This document shows positions 42,428 through 50,809 of a stretch of 64,000 nucleotides of DNA, piece by piece. Positions within the stretch are counted from its first letter, which is position 1. The number at the start of each line of letters is the position of its first letter. Below the pieces are notes generated by a model, which was not told where the DNA came from, made no database searches, and worked only from the letters and a program-made list of their open reading frames with translations. Location of the stretch: assembly GCF_014083985.1 (NCBI RefSeq), contig NZ_CP046907.1, forward strand, positions 628,501 through 692,500, read 5' to 3'. Origin of the DNA: Streptomyces sp. SCUT-3 (lineage in GTDB: Bacteria; Actinomycetota; Actinomycetes; Streptomycetales; Streptomycetaceae). The translations under genes and the position numbers were made by a program.

Positions 42428-42682
42428 GGCGGACCTGTCCGGTTGCGATAATTGACGGGGTGGGATGGAGAGTTCGGCGGGAGGCCGTTCGGAACCTCCT
42501 GCCACGAACATTCTGGCCGCCCGGACCCCCGGGAACACCGGTCTTCCGCCTTCCGGAAACGGACATGGCCCTTTGCGGACAGCACCGTCCGGATCTTGGG
42601 CACCTTGCAGCGGACGATCTGCGGTGACCGTACGCTGATCAGGGGTGGGGTAAACAACCGGTTGTCTGGTGGGGGTGTGCGC

Positions 42683-43723
42683 ATGACCGAGGAACGCGTG
42701 CGGGTGAGGGCTCGTGAGCTCTACCGAATGGCTCTGGCCGACGCGGCCTGGACGCCGTCCAGGATCCGCGTCCGCACCGGCTGGAGCGCCGAGGAGCTGG
42801 AGCAGGCCCTGCAACGGCTGGCCCGCCTGGGCCTGGTGACGCCGTTCGACGAGGCGCCCAGCGGGTGGTCGGTCCTCTCCCCCGCGACCGCCATGGCACA
42901 CCTGGTGGAGAGCAGCGAGCGGCGCACCGAGGAGCTGGTGGAGGCGGTCAGCCGCTCGCGGGCCGCCCTCGCCGAGGTCGCCGGCGACTACCAGGCCGTG
43001 CACACCGAGCAGTTCGCCGCCCAGCAGGTCGAAGTGGCCGTCCATCCGGCACAGGTGGCCGCGATCCTGGAGGAGGCGGCGCAGCGGGCGGGGTCGGAGA
43101 TCCTCTCCCTGCACCCCGGACGGCCCTTCTCCCCGGCCCAGTTGCTGGCCGGCGACGAGCGCAACCGCGAGGCGATCAACCGCGGGGTCACCATGCGGTC
43201 CATACACCTGGCGGCCTCGGCCGCCGCCCCCCACATGCGCACCCACCTGCGGGAGCTCGTGCAGAGCGGGGCCGAGGTGCGCACCGCGGCCACCCTGCCG
43301 ATGCGGCTGATCATCGTGGACCGGTCGCTGGCGATCGTCCCGGCGGAGGAGCCGGAGGACGAGAACGCCGCCATGGTGATCCGCAACGCCGCCCTGGTGT
43401 CCGTGCTGCGCAGGGTCTTCGACCACTGCTGGGCGTCGGCCGCCGACCTGCTGGTCGGCGACGGCGAGGGCGACGCGGGCTGGGCGGTGGCCGGCACCCG
43501 CAACCACGAGGTGGTCCGGATGCTGGCCGCCGGCCTCACCGACGAGGCCATCGGCCGCAAACTGGGCCTGTCCGACCGCACCGTCCGCCGGATCGTGGCC
43601 GAGCTGATGAGCCAGGTCGGCGCGGAGAGCCGCTTCCAGGCCGGCGTGAACATGGTGCGGCTCGGCTGGCTCGACGACGCTCCCCCGCCGCCCCTGTCGG
43701 GCGCACTGCCCGCCATCGGCTGA
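42683..43723 (+). CDS. TrmB/LuxR-type helix-turn-helix regulator
   Basis: 346 residues. N-terminal TrmB-like winged helix: RARELYRMALADAAWTPSRIRVRTGWSAEELEQALQRLARLGLVTP. A central sensing region (FAAQQVEVAVHPAQVAAILEEAAQRAGSEILSLHPGRP, then MRLIIVDRSLAIVP) resembles the phospholipase-D-like/TrmB C-domain that binds a ligand. The C-terminus is a LuxR-type HTH: EVVRMLAAGLTDEAIGRKLGLSDRTVRRIVAELMSQVGAESRFQAGVNM. Several streptomycete regulators have this order. The ligand may be a small molecule or peptide. A 12-bp palindrome (ACAACCGGTTGT) lies 18-29 bp before the ATG. Confidence 0.88.
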   Translation: MTEERVRVRARELYRMALADAAWTPSRIRVRTGWSAEELEQALQRLARLGLVTPFDEAPSGWSVLSPATAMAHLVESSERRTEELVEAVSRSRAALAEVAGDYQAVHTEQFAAQQVEVAVHPAQVAAILEEAAQRAGSEILSLHPGRPFSPAQLLAGDERNREAINRGVTMRSIHLAASAAAPHMRTHLRELVQSGAEVRTAATLPMRLIIVDRSLAIVPAEEPEDENAAMVIRNAALVSVLRRVFDHCWASAADLLVGDGEGDAGWAVAGTRNHEVVRMLAAGLTDEAIGRKLGLSDRTVRRIVAELMSQVGAESRFQAGVNMVRLGWLDDAPPPPLSGALPAIG

Positions 43724-43830
43724 GCCCGGGGACCGGGCCCGGCCGGGCGGGCGGGCACGCCGCCCCGGGTCCTGCGGCTCCGGCATCGGAACCGGAAACC
43801 GGGGGACGCTCCGGGGCGGAGGTGGTCGCC

Positions 43831-44817
43831 GTGGAGGGTCCGGAGTACGACGTGGTGGTGGTCGGAGGGGGCCCGGCCGGGCTGAGCGCGGCCCTGGTGC
43901 TCTCCCGGGCCCGCCGCCGCGTGGCGGTGGTGGACGCGGGCAGTCCGCGCAACGCCCTGGCCACGCACATGCAGGGCTTCCTGTCGCGGGACGGGACGCC
44001 GCCGGGGGAACTGGCCGCGGCGGGCCGGTCCGAGATCACCGGTTACGGCGGCGAGGTGGTCGAGGACCGCGTGGAGGGCGCCGAACGGGCGGGGGGCGAC
44101 GGGTCCGGTTTCCTCGTGCGCCTGGCCGGCGGCCGGGTACTGCGGGCCCGCCGCCTGCTCGTGGCCACCGGGCTGCGCGACGAGCTCCCGGACCTGCCCG
44201 GGCTGTCCGAGCGGTGGGGCGAGGACGTGCTGCACTGCCCGTACTGCCACGGCTACGAGGTGCGCGACACCCCGCTGGGCGTGCTGGGCACCATGGACGG
44301 CTCGGTCCACCAGGCGCTGCTGATCCGGAACTGGTCCCAGGACGTGGTGTTCTTCCCCCACACCCTCGGTCTCGCCGGGCACGAGCGGGAGGAACTGGAC
44401 GCCCGCGGGGTGCGCGTCGTCGAGGGCGAGGTGGAGCGGCTGGTGGTGGACGGCGGCCGGCTGCGGGGGGTGCGGCTGGCCGACGGGACCGTGGTGCCCC
44501 GGGACACGCTGTTCGTCTCCCCGCGCTTCGTCGCCAACGACGAACTGCTGGTCGCCCTCGGCTGCGGGAGCGACGAGGACGGCTCGGCGGAGGCCGACTC
44601 CTTCGGCTGCACGAGCATGCCGGACGTGTGGGTGGCCGGGAACGTGGTGGATCCGGCGGCCCAGGTGGTCGACGCCGTCTCCCAGGGGTCGCGTGCCGCG
44701 GTGGCGATCAACGGCGACCTGGTGGACGAGGAGGTCCGGCGGGCGGTCGGGGAGCGCCGCGCCGCCCAAAGCGGGAACGGGAGCGGAACGGCCCGCGCGG
44801 GCCGGCGGGAGGGGTGA
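43831..44817 (+). CDS. thioredoxin-reductase-like NAD(P)/FAD oxidoreductase
   Basis: 328 residues from GTG at 43831, eight bases after GGAGG. FAD site VVVVGGGPAGLSAALVLSRARRRVAVVDAG, redox motif LHCPYCHGYEVRDTP (CxxC), second NAD(P)-like region and a C-terminal FAD loop DVWVAGNVVDPAAQVVDAVSQG. The last replaces the usual GD with GN. The CxxC and fold are of the TrxR type, but the NADPH-binding GxGxxA/G is weak, so it could be a ferredoxin- or glutathione-linked member, or a dithiol oxidase. Ends in a 20-bp stem terminator. Confidence 0.88.
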   Translation: MEGPEYDVVVVGGGPAGLSAALVLSRARRRVAVVDAGSPRNALATHMQGFLSRDGTPPGELAAAGRSEITGYGGEVVEDRVEGAERAGGDGSGFLVRLAGGRVLRARRLLVATGLRDELPDLPGLSERWGEDVLHCPYCHGYEVRDTPLGVLGTMDGSVHQALLIRNWSQDVVFFPHTLGLAGHEREELDARGVRVVEGEVERLVVDGGRLRGVRLADGTVVPRDTLFVSPRFVANDELLVALGCGSDEDGSAEADSFGCTSMPDVWVAGNVVDPAAQVVDAVSQGSRAAVAINGDLVDEEVRRAVGERRAAQSGNGSGTARAGRREG

Positions 44818-44844
44818 CCTGCCGGGCAGGTCACCCCTCCCGCC
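44804..44844. terminator. 20-bp perfect stem over the TrxR-like stop codon
   Basis: 44804-44823 (GGCGGGAGGGGTGACCTGCC) pairs exactly with 44825-44844. The TGA stop lies inside the left arm. It also lies 64 bp after the CYP154-like gene's stop on the other strand, so it can end both transcripts. Confidence 0.85.
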
Positions 44845-44907
44845 GTGCCGCGCGCGGGCCGGCGCGGTGCTGATTCGCCGCTCCGGTGCCGCTTCGCAGG
44901 TGCGGTG

Positions 44908-46152
44908 CTACTCCGCCGGCGCGGCGGCCGGGCCGAGCAGGACCGGCAGCCGGAGGTGGCCGTTGGAGATGAACGACGCCACGGGCTTCAGCCCGCCCTC
45001 CGGCTCCACGAGCGTCAGCTCGGGGAAGCGCTCGAACAGGGCCGGCAGCGCGATCTGCGCCTCCAGCCGGGCGAGCGGGGCGCCCATGCAGTAGTGCACG
45101 CCGTGGCCGAAGGCGAGGTGCTCCTTGTCGGCCCGGGTGACGTCGAAGAGGTCCGCGTCCTCGCCGTGGTGCTGCGGATCGCGGTTGGCCGCAGCGTAGG
45201 CGGCGACGATGGCCTCGCCCTTGGCGATGCGGACCCCGTCGATCTCGATGTCCTCGACCGCGTAGCGCAGCGGCAGGTTGGCCACCGGCGACTGCTGGCG
45301 CAGGGCCTCGTCGATGACGTCGTCCCAGCTCGCCGCGCCGGAGCGGACGAGGGCCAGCTGCTCGGGGTGGGTGAGCAGGGCGTGGACGGCGTTGTCGATG
45401 AGGTTGACCGTGGTCTCGTGGCCGGCGCCGAGCACGAGGAGGAGGGTGTCGACCAGCTCGGTCTCGCTCAGGCGCTCGCCGTCCTCCTCCCGGGCGGCGA
45501 TCAGGCCGCTGGTCAGGTCGTCGGTGGGCTCGGCGCGCTTCTCGGCGACCAGCTGGGTGAGGATGGAGTAGATGCGGTGCTGGTTCGCCACGGCCTCCTC
45601 GGGGGTGATGGAGGTGTTGAACAGCGTGTCGACCGCCGTCTTGAGGTCTTCGCGCACCGCGTCGGGGACGCCGAAGAGGGTGCAGATGACCTCGATCGGG
45701 ATCGGATAGGCGTAGGTCTCGCGCAGGTCCACCGTCCGGCCGGGCTCGCGGGCCGCCAGGTCGTCGAGCAGCCCCTCGACGATCTTCTCTATGCCGGGGC
45801 GCAGGGCCGCGGTGCGGCGCGCGGTGAACGCCTTGGAGACCAGCGAGCGCAGCCGCCGGTGCTCGGTGCCGTAGGCGGTGAACATGTTCCGCACCGACAC
45901 CCAGATGTGCAGCGGCCAGTCCTCGGGGACCTCACCGGCCGCGAAGGCGGGCCAGTGCTGCCGCGGGTCCTTGGAGACCCGCGGGTCGACCAGGAGCTTC
46001 TTCAGCAGGTCGAGGCTGGTCACCGACCATGCCACCACCTGGCCAGGGAGTTCGACCAGAGTCGCAGGCCCCTGCTTGCGGAGGTGCGCTCCCTCCCCGT
46101 GGATGTCGCTGCCGAGGGGGTCGAGGACGTAGGGGCAGGAGCGGGGTTCCAT
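44908..46152 (-). CDS. cytochrome P450, CYP154-like (conservon component F)
   Basis: 414 residues. I-helix [19 protein letters not shown]-helix DEALRQQSP (E-x-x-R present), PERF-region [22 protein letters not shown], heme loop [20 protein letters not shown]-terminus [40 protein letters not shown] is that of CYP154. Soluble monooxygenase using electrons from ferredoxin. It follows the CYP157-like gene, as in the cvn9/cvn10 type conservons of S. coelicolor. The start overlaps the CYP157-like frame by 133 bp. Confidence 0.93.
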   Translation of the reverse strand: MEPRSCPYVLDPLGSDIHGEGAHLRKQGPATLVELPGQVVAWSVTSLDLLKKLLVDPRVSKDPRQHWPAFAAGEVPEDWPLHIWVSVRNMFTAYGTEHRRLRSLVSKAFTARRTAALRPGIEKIVEGLLDDLAAREPGRTVDLRETYAYPIPIEVICTLFGVPDAVREDLKTAVDTLFNTSITPEEAVANQHRIYSILTQLVAEKRAEPTDDLTSGLIAAREEDGERLSETELVDTLLLVLGAGHETTVNLIDNAVHALLTHPEQLALVRSGAASWDDVIDEALRQQSPVANLPLRYAVEDIEIDGVRIAKGEAIVAAYAAANRDPQHHGEDADLFDVTRADKEHLAFGHGVHYCMGAPLARLEAQIALPALFERFPELTLVEPEGGLKPVASFISNGHLRLPVLLGPAAAPAE

Positions 46153-47456
46153 CGGCTCTCTCCACGTGTCGCGTCGTACTGGGCGTAGGCGGGTGCTGCG
46201 GCGGAACGGGCGGCCGCGGGGGCGGCCACCGGCGGGAAGACCACCGGCATGGTGGCGAGCGCCCGGTGGAAGGGGCCGGGCCGCCAGGCCAGCTCCTCGG
46301 GCGGGACGGCGAGTTCGAGGTCGGGCAGCCGGTCGAGGACGCGCTCGACGGCGACGGAGGCGATCACCCGGGCCGGCTCCTTGGCCGGGCAGTGGTGCGG
46401 CCCGGCGCTCCAGGCCAGGTGGGCGCGGTTGCCCTCGCGCCGGGAGGCGGCCAGGGCGGGGTCGTTGTTGGCCGCGGTGAAGCTGATCACCACGGGTTCG
46501 CCCGCGTACAGCGGCACCCCTTCGAGGAAGGTGTCCTCGTAGGGGAAGTGCACCGCGTAGTTGGCCATGGGCGGGTCGGTCCACAAAACCTCGTTGAAGG
46601 CGTCCTCGATGAGGAGCCTGCCCTCGCCCACGTCGCCGGCGAAGCGCTCGTCGGTGAGGAGCAGCCGCAGCGTGTTGGCGATCAGGTTCTGCTCCGGCTC
46701 GGTGCCGGCGCCCATGAGGAGGATGAGCTGGTGGATCATCTCCTCGTCGGTGAGCCGCACCGGGTGCTCGAGGAGCCAGGAGGTGATGTCCGCGCCGGGC
46801 TCCCTGCGCTTCATGGCGACCAGGTCGGCCATGCAGGCGGTCAGTTCGGCGTTGGCCCTCTCGGCGTCCACCCCGTCGAAGATGCCGGCCATGGCCACGA
46901 CCAGCCGGTCGCCGTACTCGGGCGGGCAGCCGAACAGCTCGTTGAAGACGTACAGCGGCAGGAGCGCGGCGTACTCGGCGAGCAGGTCGGCCTCGCCGCG
47001 GGGGGCGAAGCGGTCGATGAGCATGTCGGCCGCGGACTCGACGTACCCGCGCACGAGGTGCATGTCCAGGCGGTCGAAGGCGCCGGTCACCGCGGCGCGG
47101 TACCGGGCGTGCACGGCCCCTTCGGTGAGCAGGCAGTTGGGGCGCGGGTGCATCATCGGCAGGACCGGGCTGTCGGCGGGGATGCGGCCCTCGACCAGGG
47201 CCCGCCAGCGGCGCGGGTCCTTGCCGTACTTGTCGGTGGTGCGCAGGACCTCCAGCGCGGCCCGGTAGCCGGTGACGAGCATGGCGTCGACGCCGGGCGC
47301 GAGCTCCACGGGTGCGGCCGCGCCCTGGCGGCGCAGGCGCTCGTAGAACATCGTCGGGCCGGCCGCGAACTCCGGTCCGTACAGCGGCATCCCGCCCCTG
47401 TTGTGCGCCGGACAGCCGGGGGGCGGCGCGGCGGCCGGTTCCGGTCGGTGGTTCAC
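46020..47456 (-). CDS. cytochrome P450, CYP157-like, lacking ExxR (conservon component E)
   Basis: 478 residues as read, from a GTG that overlaps the cvnD stop (GTGA). I-helix [20 protein letters not shown]. At the K-helix position, where E-x-x-R is nearly universal, it has [11 protein letters not shown]: Arg is replaced by Trp. Heme loop [17 protein letters not shown] keeps the Cys, with Trp in place of Phe and Pro after the Cys. Loss of ExxR is a published trait of S. coelicolor CYP157. The frame continues about 45 residues past the normal P450 end and overlaps the CYP154-like start by 133 bp, so the true C-terminus may be shorter. Probable downstream effector of the CvnD pathway. Confidence 0.9.
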   Translation of the reverse strand: MNHRPEPAAAPPPGCPAHNRGGMPLYGPEFAAGPTMFYERLRRQGAAAPVELAPGVDAMLVTGYRAALEVLRTTDKYGKDPRRWRALVEGRIPADSPVLPMMHPRPNCLLTEGAVHARYRAAVTGAFDRLDMHLVRGYVESAADMLIDRFAPRGEADLLAEYAALLPLYVFNELFGCPPEYGDRLVVAMAGIFDGVDAERANAELTACMADLVAMKRREPGADITSWLLEHPVRLTDEEMIHQLILLMGAGTEPEQNLIANTLRLLLTDERFAGDVGEGRLLIEDAFNEVLWTDPPMANYAVHFPYEDTFLEGVPLYAGEPVVISFTAANNDPALAASRREGNRAHLAWSAGPHHCPAKEPARVIASVAVERVLDRLPDLELAVPPEELAWRPGPFHRALATMPVVFPPVAAPAAARSAAAPAYAQYDATRGESRWNPAPAPTSSTPSAATSTGRERTSASRGLRLWSNSLARWWHGR

Positions 47457-48055
47457 ACGGCCTCCTGGACGGTGGTGCGGGTCAGCAGGTACTGGACGAG
47501 GGCGATCAGCGCCCGGAAGGCCGACGCCCGGTCCCGCGCGTCGCAGACCACCAGGGGGGTCTCGGGCAGGAGGTCGAGGGCCTCGCGGATCTCCTCCTCC
47601 GGGACGTCCGGGGAGTCGGCGAAGTGGTTGACGGCGACCGCGTAGGCCAGGCCGCGCTCCTCGAGCAGGTCCATGACGGGGAAGGAGCGGTCGAGCCACC
47701 GGGTGTCGGCGAGCACGAGGGCGCCCAGGGCGCCCTGGGTCATGTCCTTCCACAGCGGCATGAACCGCTCCTGGCCGGGCGCGCCGAACAGGTAGAGGAC
47801 GAGGCTGTCGCTGACGGTCAGGCGGCCGAAGTCCATGGCCACGGTGGTGGTGGTCTTGCCCTGCGTGCCCGTGAGGTCGTCGATGCCCTCCCCCGCCTGG
47901 GTCATGACCTCCTCGGTGTGCAGCGGCCGGATCTCCGAGAGCGTGTTGACGAGGGTGGTCTTGCCCACCCCGAAGTGGCCGGTGATGACGATCTTCACGG
48001 CCCTGGTGACGGTGTCGCTGAGGTAGACGGGGTCAGGAGAGGGAACGGAGTCCAT
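47453..48055 (-). CDS. cvnD: small GTPase (conservon component D)
   Basis: 200 residues. G1 loop [18 protein letters not shown]2 [13 protein letters not shown]3-like [17 protein letters not shown], and in place of NKxD the segment [11 protein letters not shown]. This matches the Mgl/Cvn-type Ras-like GTPase family. In S. coelicolor the corresponding protein interacts with CvnB and CvnC. Overlaps cvnC (23 bp) and the CYP157-like gene (GTGA), giving a tightly coupled operon. Confidence 0.95.
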   Translation of the reverse strand: MDSVPSPDPVYLSDTVTRAVKIVITGHFGVGKTTLVNTLSEIRPLHTEEVMTQAGEGIDDLTGTQGKTTTTVAMDFGRLTVSDSLVLYLFGAPGQERFMPLWKDMTQGALGALVLADTRWLDRSFPVMDLLEERGLAYAVAVNHFADSPDVPEEEIREALDLLPETPLVVCDARDRASAFRALIALVQYLLTRTTVQEAV

Positions 48056-48389
48056 CGAGCAGCTCTTCCAGGATCCGGGCGTCGTGGCGCTGTGCCGGGG
48101 GGATGGGGGCGCGGGTGGTGACGTGGCCGCTGTCGACCAGGTCGGCGAGGAGGACCTTGGTGACGCTGACCGGCAGGGCGAGGTGCCCCGCGATCTCGGC
48201 GACCGAGAGCGCGCCGCCCCGGCACAGCTCCATCAGGCGCCGCTTCTCGGGGTTGAGGCCGGTCAGCGGCAGGTCCGTCGAGGCGATCACGAGGGTGACC
48301 AGGTCGAAGGTGTTGCGGGTGGGGTGGGCGCGGCCCTCGGTGACCACGTAGGGCCGCACCAGCCCCTTCCCCCGCTTGCGCGGGCTCAT
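48033..48389 (-). CDS. cvnC: DUF742 protein (conservon component C)
   Basis: 118 residues. GLVRPYVVTEGRAHPTRNTFDLVTLVIASTDLPLTGLNPEKRRLMELCRGGALSVAEIAGHLALPVSVTKVLLADLVDSGHV is the DUF742 consensus, closing [13 protein letters not shown]. Start ATG overlaps the cvnB stop (ATGA). It differs from the 3.4-kb paralogue chiefly in a shorter N-terminus. Forms a complex with the roadblock protein and GTPase according to work on cvn9. Confidence 0.94.
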   Translation of the reverse strand: MSPRKRGKGLVRPYVVTEGRAHPTRNTFDLVTLVIASTDLPLTGLNPEKRRLMELCRGGALSVAEIAGHLALPVSVTKVLLADLVDSGHVTTRAPIPPAQRHDARILEELLDGLRSLS

Positions 48390-48787
48390 GCGACGCTGCC
48401 CGTGCCGTACCGCGGCGGACTGGTGAGTTCCTTGCCGAGGCGGTCCACCAGCTTCTGCATCCGGTAGGTCACCGCCTCCATGTCCACCGTGGTGTCGGCG
48501 GAGACCGCCAGGTAGGCGCCGGGGCCCGCCGCGACGACGAAGACGTACCCGGAGTCGAACTCGATGAGCGTCTGGCGCCACGGGTCGCCGGCGTGGCTGC
48601 AGAACTCGGCGGTGCTGCGGCTGATGGACTGCAGGCCCGACAGGCCGGCCGCCTGCCGCTCGGCCTCGTCCCGGTCGATGTTGGCCGAGTGGGCGCGCAG
48701 CATCCCGTCGGCGGAGAGCAGGATCGCGTGGAGGGCGCCCGGCACCTCCAGCGCGTCTTCGAGCATCCAGTTCAGGTTGCTGTTCAT
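48386..48787 (-). CDS. cvnB: roadblock/LC7-domain protein (conservon component B)
   Basis: 133 residues. NWMLEDALEVPGALHAILLSADGMLRAHSANIDRDEAERQAAGLSGLQSISRSTAEF, then TLIEFDSGYVFVVAAGPGAYLAVSADTTVDMEAVTYRMQKLVDRLG. Roadblock fold. The ATG overlaps the stop of the cvnA frame (ATGA), showing that the upstream gene normally ends here in that frame. Confidence 0.94.
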   Translation of the reverse strand: MNSNLNWMLEDALEVPGALHAILLSADGMLRAHSANIDRDEAERQAAGLSGLQSISRSTAEFCSHAGDPWRQTLIEFDSGYVFVVAAGPGAYLAVSADTTVDMEAVTYRMQKLVDRLGKELTSPPRYGTGSVA

Positions 48788-50205
48788 GCCTGGTTCCTTC
48801 GTCGGCCGACGCGGTCCCGGAGCGGCCCGAGCGGGTACCGCGCTGCCAGGCGCCCATGACGGAGGCGGTGTTCTCGGCAGGTCGGCGGGCCGGAACGGCG
48901 TCCGGTGCGGGTTGTGCGGGTTGTGCGGGGGACGCCGCCGCGGGTGCGGCGGCCCGGCGGCGGCGCTTGGGCAGGCCGCCGGCGGTGGTGGAGGGTCGTT
49001 CGGGGTGGCCGGCCGGCGGTGCGGTGCCGGCGGCCGGGGCGGGCGCCGGGCCTGGGCCGGGGCGGGCGCCGGGGCCTGGGCCGGGGCGGGCGCCGGGGCG
49101 GGGGCGGCCCGGTGCCGTCCCGCGGCGGGCCCGGGGCCGGCGCCGGTGCCGCGGGGGGCATCGCGGCGGCGGGACGGGTCCGCTCCGGGACGGCGGCGTC
49201 GTCGCCGATGCGGGTGAGCAGGTTGGTGGGCAGGAAGACCACGGCGCGAACACCTCCGTAGGGGGACTGGGTGTCCACCGAGACGCGGAAGCCGTACCGG
49301 GCGGCGAGCACGCCGGCCACGGGGAGGCCGAACTGCGGCGGGTCGCCGAGCCGGGTGACGTCCACGGCCCGTGCGCCGGACAGGACGGCGGTGGCCTGCC
49401 GGATCTCCTCGTCGTTCATGCCGACGCCGGCGTCGTCGATCACGATGGCGGTGCCGTTGTGCGTCGGCTGGACCTGCACCTCGACGGTGGTGTTGGGCTC
49501 GGAGTGGCGGGCCGCGTTGTCCAGCAGCTCGGCGACGGCCAGGACGACGGGTTCGACGGCCTGGCTGACCACGGCGGCGTCGGTGTGCCCGTGGACCACG
49601 ACGCGGCGGTAGTCGCGGATGCGGGAGGTGGCGCCGCGCACGACGTCGCTGAGCGAGGAGGCGGCGCGCTGGCGGCCGGGCCACGAACCGCACAGCACGG
49701 CGATGGCCTGGGCGCGCCTGCCGAACTGGGAGTTGGTGTGGTCGATCTGCAGCAGGTCGCGCAGCACCTCGGGGTCGTCGTGCCGCTCCTGCATCTCGGA
49801 GATGGTCACCTGCTGCTCGTTGGCCAGGCTCTGGAGCGCGCGCATGGCGCCCTTGAGCGCTCCCTGCGCGGACTGGTCGGCGCGGGCCTGCGCCGTGCGC
49901 ATCGCCTCGGAGAACTGCTGGACGACGCCCTCCAGCGAGTGCCCGAAGCCGGTGTCCGCGAGGCGCCCGTCGAGGGGGCCAGGCACGGTGGCCGGCTTGT
50001 GCCGCAGCACGTCCGCCAGCGCGGGCAGCCGCACGGCGTTCAGGTGGTGGGCCTCGGCGTCACGGGCGCGGACCGCGCCCTCCAGGGACAGGACCTGCCT
50101 GCGCAGGTTTCCCGTGACGTTCCGCTGACGGGCGAGCAGGACCAGGACGGCGAGGAGGCCTGCGGACAGGCACCAGAACACCGCCTCCGGTATGTGTTCA
50201 GTCAT
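48784..50205 (-). CDS. cvnA: conservon sensor kinase-like protein A, C-terminal tail frame-disrupted
   Basis: As read, 473 residues. One N-terminal membrane span (EAVFWCLSAGLLAVLVLLA), helical region, then ATPase N box VAELLDNAARHSEPNT and G1 IDDAGVGMN, and G2-like QFGLPVAGVLAARYG. After about residue 350 the frame degrades into Arg/Pro. The conserved CvnA tail ENTASVMGAWQRGTRSGR (compare STMAAFARGTARGR in the 4.2-kb kinase) lies in another frame at 48822-48875. Two or three single-base losses, for example in the GGG/GGGG copies of a GC repeat at 49036-49100, would restore it and bring the frame back to the ATGA overlap with cvnB. Shorter sensor than the 4.2-kb CvnA. Confidence 0.9.
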   Translation of the reverse strand: MTEHIPEAVFWCLSAGLLAVLVLLARQRNVTGNLRRQVLSLEGAVRARDAEAHHLNAVRLPALADVLRHKPATVPGPLDGRLADTGFGHSLEGVVQQFSEAMRTAQARADQSAQGALKGAMRALQSLANEQQVTISEMQERHDDPEVLRDLLQIDHTNSQFGRRAQAIAVLCGSWPGRQRAASSLSDVVRGATSRIRDYRRVVVHGHTDAAVVSQAVEPVVLAVAELLDNAARHSEPNTTVEVQVQPTHNGTAIVIDDAGVGMNDEEIRQATAVLSGARAVDVTRLGDPPQFGLPVAGVLAARYGFRVSVDTQSPYGGVRAVVFLPTNLLTRIGDDAAVPERTRPAAAMPPAAPAPAPGPPRDGTGPPPPRRPPRPRPRRPPRPRPGARPGRRHRTAGRPPRTTLHHRRRPAQAPPPGRRTRGGVPRTTRTTRTGRRSGPPTCREHRLRHGRLAARYPLGPLRDRVGRRRNQA

Positions 50206-50809
50206 CAGTTCCGGACAGGGGTGGGAGAGGGCCGGCTGCGGCTCGCCAGCCGTGGTCGCGGCGCCCGGCCGGAACCGGCGGCGCCCGGCCGGTGCCTACG
50301 GCACCCGGGGGCGGGAGGCGCGGGCCCCGCGGAAGAGGGGGGCGGCGGCCGGTCCGGGCCGTCGGCAGCCCCCTCCGGCCGGGCCTTCCGCCCGCACTCG
50401 GGGACGGCCAGGGGGCGCGGGGTGCTGCGTGCCATGGGTCGTCCTCGCTCGGGTGGGGTGCGGGCGCCTCGCGGCGCGCCCCACACTGTACGCGTACGCC
50501 CGTTCACGCAAAAGCCGCCGGAGCGCGGCGTTCCGCGCCCCCCGCCCGCCGAATCCGGTACTTCGCACGATTCCCGACACCCCTTGCCGGCAACGGTCGT
50601 GACGCCGCGTCCGGCCCTTTCCGGCCGTCCCCGCGGCGGGCCGCGCGGGCGGCCGGCCCACCGCCCGGACGGGCGAATCCGCAGGTCACCGGGGCGGCCT
50701 CGGCGCCCTCCTGGCCCGCTCGCCCGACCTGTGGTGGGGTGGGGACGACGGCCGCCCGCACCGCCGCCGCCCGGCTGCGGGACGGCGGCCGGCGAGGAGG
50801 TGGAGTTCC
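50206..50809. other. divergent intergenic region, 604 bp
   Basis: Between cvnA (minus) and the FAD oxidoreductase (plus). Includes a 10-bp palindrome GTACGCGTAC (50488-50497) and a low-GC patch TTCACGCAAAAGCCG. On the minus strand a 76-codon frame (50435-50205, ATG after GAGGACGACCC) ends on the cvnA start as TGATG, but its Pro/Arg content gives no coding support. No confident gene. Confidence 0.5.

Noticed and set aside
50205-50435. Possible 76-codon gene before cvnA (ATG at 50435, stop overlapping the cvnA start)
   Set aside because: Composition is almost only Pro, Arg, Gly and Ala, with no known domain. The overlap with the cvnA start is probably chance in GC-rich DNA.
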